Part shown: positions 7,229 through 9,728 of the stretch, piece after piece
Layout of the letters: every line of letters begins with the position of its first letter
Position numbering within the stretch: the stretch's first letter is position 1
DNA from: Micavibrio sp. UBA1850
GTDB lineage: Bacteria; Pseudomonadota; Alphaproteobacteria; Micavibrionales; Micavibrionaceae
Direction: 5' to 3'
Length of the DNA stretch: 9,728 nt
Assembly: GCA_002338525.1 (NCBI GenBank)
Contig: DDIM01000002.1
Coordinates: 1,750-11,477 of the forward strand
Translations under genes and position numbers: made by a program
Notes under the pieces: model-generated
What the model was told of the DNA's origin: nothing
The model's input: the letters and a program-made list of their open reading frames with translations, nothing else
Databases searched by the model: none

Positions 7229-7999
7229 CTAGCCGTTAGGATTAACCCCAATACTAGAACCCCATATTTTTGAATAAATTTCTTTTTTTGCTAAAGAGAG
7301 CTGTGATTGCAATGGAATAAGATAAGTAGCCTTTTTCCCTGCATCTTTTATAGAACCTCCCATTATCCATGCGATATTATCATCAATAAAGATAATACGA
7401 TCATGCAGTTCTTTACTACGACGTAATTCTATTTTTGTCCCAAACTGCGATTTATGTTTATGGACATAACCACTAATATCATTTGAATATCTATCAGCCA
7501 ATATTTGAATTTCAATCTCAGCATTAACAGAAGAGAGATACGCATTAAATGCCTCTCCGTTAAAATAAGGGTCCACAACTAACACACTAGAATTTGCAGA
7601 TTGAATAACTTCTTTTAAATCAGCAAAGAATTTATACACATCCCCTGGGGCATAAGCACTACCTATATCACTACGACCATCAAGCTCCAATTCTAATTTT
7701 ATTTCCTCTATTGCATCTAGTACCTGACCTTTAATACTAACTATTGATGGCTTCCAATACTGACCCGCAGTATTAAATCTAGCTTGATACTCAGCTTTCT
7801 TTTCAAAGCTAAGCCGAGATAATAAAGCCCCCACTTGTGAAAGCCATTGGCGCTGTGGTGTAGCTGGATCGAGAGATGGTTTTTCTTCAAATTCTGGTGC
7901 ATTTTCTAGAGCTTCAGTTAGCTTTAATAAAAGAATATGCTTTTCTATAGGGCCATCGCCTTCCAGCTTCTTTATCATTCTATCAAGTTGCTCACTCAT
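7229..7999 (-). CDS. PLD-like (HKD-variant) domain protein, AT-rich, probably acquired
   Basis: This 256-residue protein has no signal peptide or membrane segment. The C-terminal half (about 115-250) resembles a phospholipase D-like fold: YKFFADLKEVIQSA, then a hydrophobic strand ending in DPYF (143-146), then LADR, then LHDRIIFIDD (198-207), GGSIKDAGKKATYLIPL (214-230) and a last helix ending IYSKIW. The catalytic-type motif is His199-x-Arg201-x4-Asp206, with Arg in place of the classical Lys, followed by a Gly-Ser (215-216). Only one such motif is present, so an active form would need a dimer. The N-terminal 110 residues are mostly helical and charged, with no family I recognise. GC is about a third, well below its neighbours. 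I recall stand-alone bacterial proteins with DPY-(F/L)...HDR...SIKDA blocks, some near defence loci, but could not search for this. Function (nuclease, phospholipase or other) is unknown. Confidence 0.7.
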   Translation of the reverse strand: MSEQLDRMIKKLEGDGPIEKHILLLKLTEALENAPEFEEKPSLDPATPQRQWLSQVGALLSRLSFEKKAEYQARFNTAGQYWKPSIVSIKGQVLDAIEEIKLELELDGRSDIGSAYAPGDVYKFFADLKEVIQSANSSVLVVDPYFNGEAFNAYLSSVNAEIEIQILADRYSNDISGYVHKHKSQFGTKIELRRSKELHDRIIFIDDNIAWIMGGSIKDAGKKATYLIPLQSQLSLAKKEIYSKIWGSSIGVNPNG

Positions 8000-8129
8000 A
8001 TCTTACGCTTAGTTGTTTCAACATCCTCTTTGGATAGTTTTAATCTTTACACTAGCCCCTTGCCCCTCCATGCAAAAGTCATTTTTCTAAGTCGCGCACA
8101 TGAATTAGGGCGCCAATATTGATGCGTTC

Positions 8130-8157
8130 TTGAAAAGCGCACCAATCCTTATATGAT
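8130..8157 (+). promoter_or_regulatory. Sigma-70-type promoter of xth, placed for a leaderless transcript
   Basis: TTGAAA (8130-8135), 16 bases, then TATGAT (8152-8157): five of six matches to consensus in each box and an acceptable spacer. Only six bases (CGCACC) separate the -10 box from ATG 8164, so transcription would start at or next to the A of the start codon. No Shine-Dalgarno precedes the ATG, consistent with a leaderless mRNA. The rest of the 164-base gap (8000-8163) also serves as the upstream region of the PLD-like gene, for which I see no strong promoter. Confidence 0.65.
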
Positions 8158-8163
8158 CGCACC

Positions 8164-8946
8164 ATGACAGATGATTTGAAAATAGTGACGTGGAATGTGA
8201 ACTCGATCAAGGCACGCTTACCAAATGTCTTGGCCTGGCTTCAAAAAGCCAAGCCGGATGTGGTCATGTTGCAAGAAATCAAAACCATTGATGACAACTT
8301 TCCGGCGATGGAAATCGAAGAGCTGGGCTACAACGTCGCCGTTCATGGTCAAAAAAGCTATAATGGCGTGGCGATTTTATCGAAATTACCGATCTCGGAT
8401 GTGCAGTGCGGCCTGCCCGGCAACGAAACCGATGAACAAGCACGCTATATCGAAGCGACAATCGCCGGCGTGCGCTTTGCTTCCATTTATCTGCCGAACG
8501 GTAATCCGACCCCAGGTGATAAGTTCACCTATAAGCTGGCCTGGATGGAACATCTGATCAACCGTGCCGAGGCTTTGCTGGCAACCGAGACCCCAACTGT
8601 ATTGGCAGGTGATTACAACGTCATTCCCAGCGACGACGATGTGCATGATGCCGTGGCCTGGGCCGGCGATGCCTTAATCCGGCAAGAAACCCGGGACTGC
8701 TTTCGGCGCTTGCAGAACCTTGGTTATAGCGACGCCTTCCGGCTCCTCAACTCAACCCCGCATCGATATAGCTTCTGGGATTATCAGGGCGGTGCTTGGC
8801 AAAAAGACAATGGCATCCGCATTGATCATTTGATGCTCTCTGCGCAAGCTGTTGACCGCCTGCTTGCCGCTGACATTGACCAAGAGCCAAGAGGGTGGGA
8901 AAAAGCCTCTGATCACACCCCGGTGTGGATCGAGCTTACCAATTAA
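8164..8946 (+). CDS. xth: Exonuclease III family AP endonuclease
   Basis: This is a 260-residue DNA-repair enzyme of the endonuclease/exonuclease/phosphatase superfamily. It would cut 5' to abasic sites and trim 3' blocks in base-excision repair. Expected active-site residues are all visible by motif alignment: Asn13 in TWNVNSIKARL, Glu38 in MLQEIK (metal ligand), Tyr109 in SIYLPNG, Asp150 and Asn152 in GDYNVIPSDDDV, Asp221 in GIRIDHLMLS, and Asp250-His251 in ASDHTPVW. The GWEKASDHTPVW block is typical of the ExoIII branch. The start at 8164 follows a promoter that predicts leaderless translation. GC rises sharply from this gene onward compared with the PLD-like gene. It converges on folK and the stop codons overlap. 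No part of the protein looks truncated. Confidence 0.95.
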   Translation: MTDDLKIVTWNVNSIKARLPNVLAWLQKAKPDVVMLQEIKTIDDNFPAMEIEELGYNVAVHGQKSYNGVAILSKLPISDVQCGLPGNETDEQARYIEATIAGVRFASIYLPNGNPTPGDKFTYKLAWMEHLINRAEALLATETPTVLAGDYNVIPSDDDVHDAVAWAGDALIRQETRDCFRRLQNLGYSDAFRLLNSTPHRYSFWDYQGGAWQKDNGIRIDHLMLSAQAVDRLLAADIDQEPRGWEKASDHTPVWIELTN

Positions 8947-9470
8947 GGCTGGTAGGCGAGGATTAATTGATCGCTGCTTAAATCGGCGATTAACGCAGCA
9001 ATCGCGCGGCCCGAGCGCGGATGTTGCCAATGCGGCGATAAATCCCGCAACGGATACAGCACAAAAGCACGTTCGTGCAGCCTTGGGTGCGGCAAGATCG
9101 GGTGAACCGCCGCTGCGTTCTTGCAATCGCTGAGCGCCCCTTGAAAATCCAGCAGATCAAGGTCAAGGACACGCGCCTCATTGCGTTTTTGTCGCCGCCG
9201 GCCAAATAAATCCTCAACCGCATGCAGCTCCTGCAACAAGGCCGCAGGCGTCAACTCGGTTGCAACCGACAACACTGCATTGACAAACCAAGGTTGATCG
9301 GCCGCAGGCACCGGTGCCGTTGCATACCAAGGCGAACAGTTTATCAACCTTAAATGGCTTTTTTGTGTTATGATCTGAATTGCTGCAAGACACGTCTGAT
9401 AAGCATCCTGATAACCGACAGCTGGCAGATTTGCACCAATGCCAATAAAAATATCACCGCCCACAGCCAT
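8943..9470 (-). CDS. folK: 2-amino-4-hydroxy-6-hydroxymethyldihydropteridine pyrophosphokinase (HPPK)
   Basis: This cytoplasmic enzyme of folate synthesis transfers pyrophosphate from ATP to 6-hydroxymethyl-7,8-dihydropterin. At 175 residues it is a single-domain HPPK, not fused to DHNA or FolP. Family motifs in order: IFIGIGANLP (7-16), SPWYATAPV (46-54), QPWFVNAVL (59-67), ELHAVEDLFGRRR (81-93), RNEARVLDLDLLDF (96-109) with the Mg2+-binding pair Asp103 and Asp105, and LPHPRLHERAFVLYPL (126-141). AGGA lies about 9 bases before ATG 9470 and supports the start. The stop TAA lies within the TTAA shared with xth (8943-8946). It is divergent from the NYN-domain gene. No other folate gene is in the window, so folK stands alone here. 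Confidence 0.95.
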   Translation of the reverse strand: MAVGGDIFIGIGANLPAVGYQDAYQTCLAAIQIITQKSHLRLINCSPWYATAPVPAADQPWFVNAVLSVATELTPAALLQELHAVEDLFGRRRQKRNEARVLDLDLLDFQGALSDCKNAAAVHPILPHPRLHERAFVLYPLRDLSPHWQHPRSGRAIAALIADLSSDQLILAYQP

Positions 9471-9616
9471 AAAGAATTTTCCTAAAATGTCACGGCCGGG
9501 CTATACATCGGGATACCGGGCGCGTTAAACATACGAATAACGATGATGTATTCTAAATTCTAGAGGCTCATTGTAAAAATAATTCAAAAAATAAAAAGAC
9601 TTTGTGGGGGACAAAA
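9471..9616. promoter_or_regulatory. Divergent intergenic region folK / NYN gene
   Basis: These 146 bases separate two divergent starts. The half near folK is GC-rich with CCGGGC repeated 22 bases apart; the half near the NYN gene is AT-rich. A weak plus-strand promoter candidate is TTAAAC (9525-9530), 18 bases, TATTCT (9549-9554). GGGGGA ending at 9611 is a good ribosome-binding site for the NYN gene. Nothing else is recognisable. Confidence 0.3.
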
Positions 9617-9728
9617 ATGAACTTCTATCCAAACGAGCGAATTGCGCTTTTCATCGATGGCGCAAACTTATATGCCGCTGCCCGTGGCCTGGGTTTCGAT
9701 ATCGACTACCGCCGCTTACTTAACGTAT
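9617..9728 (+). CDS. LabA-like NYN-domain protein (5' end only)
   Basis: Only the first 37 codons are present before the right edge. The reading starts MNFYPNERIALFIDGANLY, and FIDGANLY (12-19) is the hallmark first strand of the LabA/DUF88 group of NYN domains, a PIN-like fold with acidic metal-binding residues; Asp14 and Asn17 are the conserved positions. It continues with GLGFDIDYRRLLNVY, also typical of this group. GGGGGA 5 bases before the ATG is a good Shine-Dalgarno. Such proteins are predicted RNases or RNA-binding proteins. In alphaproteobacteria I recall relatives near rpoZ and the ppGpp synthetase gene, which would lie beyond the edge; this cannot be checked here. Confidence 0.85.
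   Translation, partial: MNFYPNERIALFIDGANLYAAARGLGFDIDYRRLLNV

Noticed and set aside
7992..8024. A 10-codon minus-strand reading frame (MLKQLSVRYE) overlapping the start of the PLD-like gene as a leader peptide
   Set aside because: Its only Shine-Dalgarno-like bases (AGAGG) touch the ATG, and so short a frame is expected by chance; there is no attenuator structure.

Overview
The window looks like ordinary chromosome of a Gram-negative bacterium, most likely an alphaproteobacterium with moderate GC. Three things suggest this: the IleS sequence type, an outer-membrane TolC-like lipoprotein, and a folK gene divergent from a LabA-like NYN-domain gene. The taxonomic placement is inference. Nine of the ten genes belong to recognisable families; the tenth, a single-domain PLD-like protein, is recognised only at fold level.

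Left part (1-2613, minus strand). Reading leftwards these are a TolC-family lipoprotein, a small secreted EF-hand protein, and an ECF-type sigma factor cut by the window edge. The EF-hand and sigma genes are 11 bases apart and probably form one transcription unit. An anti-sigma factor, if there is one, would lie outside the window.

Middle part (2748-6767, plus strand). ribF (riboflavin kinase/FAD synthetase) is followed by ileS (isoleucyl-tRNA synthetase), an order seen in many proteobacteria, but lspA does not follow ileS here. The ribF-ileS spacer is unusual. It holds three small hairpins in a row and is flanked by an exact 10-bp direct repeat that covers the ribF stop codon and the ileS leader. 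IleS has kept only the first CxxC of its C-terminal zinc knuckle. A bidirectional terminator overlaps the ileS stop codon and also serves the converging YchJ-family gene.

Right-middle part (6786-7999, minus strand). A PLD-like gene and a YchJ-family SEC-C gene lie 41 bases apart. The PLD-like gene is clearly AT-rich (three hand-counted 60-base lines gave about 28-37% GC). Its active-site motif is HxR-x4-D rather than HxK-x4-D. It is the best candidate for an acquired gene and a possible defence-type effector, but no partner genes are visible.

Right part (8164-9728). xth (exonuclease III family, plus strand) has a good sigma-70-like promoter placed so that its mRNA would be leaderless. It converges on folK (minus strand), and their stop codons interlock in a single TTAA. 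Divergent from folK, the first 37 codons of an NYN-domain gene run off the right edge. No tRNA, rRNA, CRISPR array, insertion sequence or integrase was seen. I did not find a convincing undescribed multi-gene system. The most notable items are the PLD-like gene, the repeat-flanked ribF-ileS spacer and the altered IleS zinc site.
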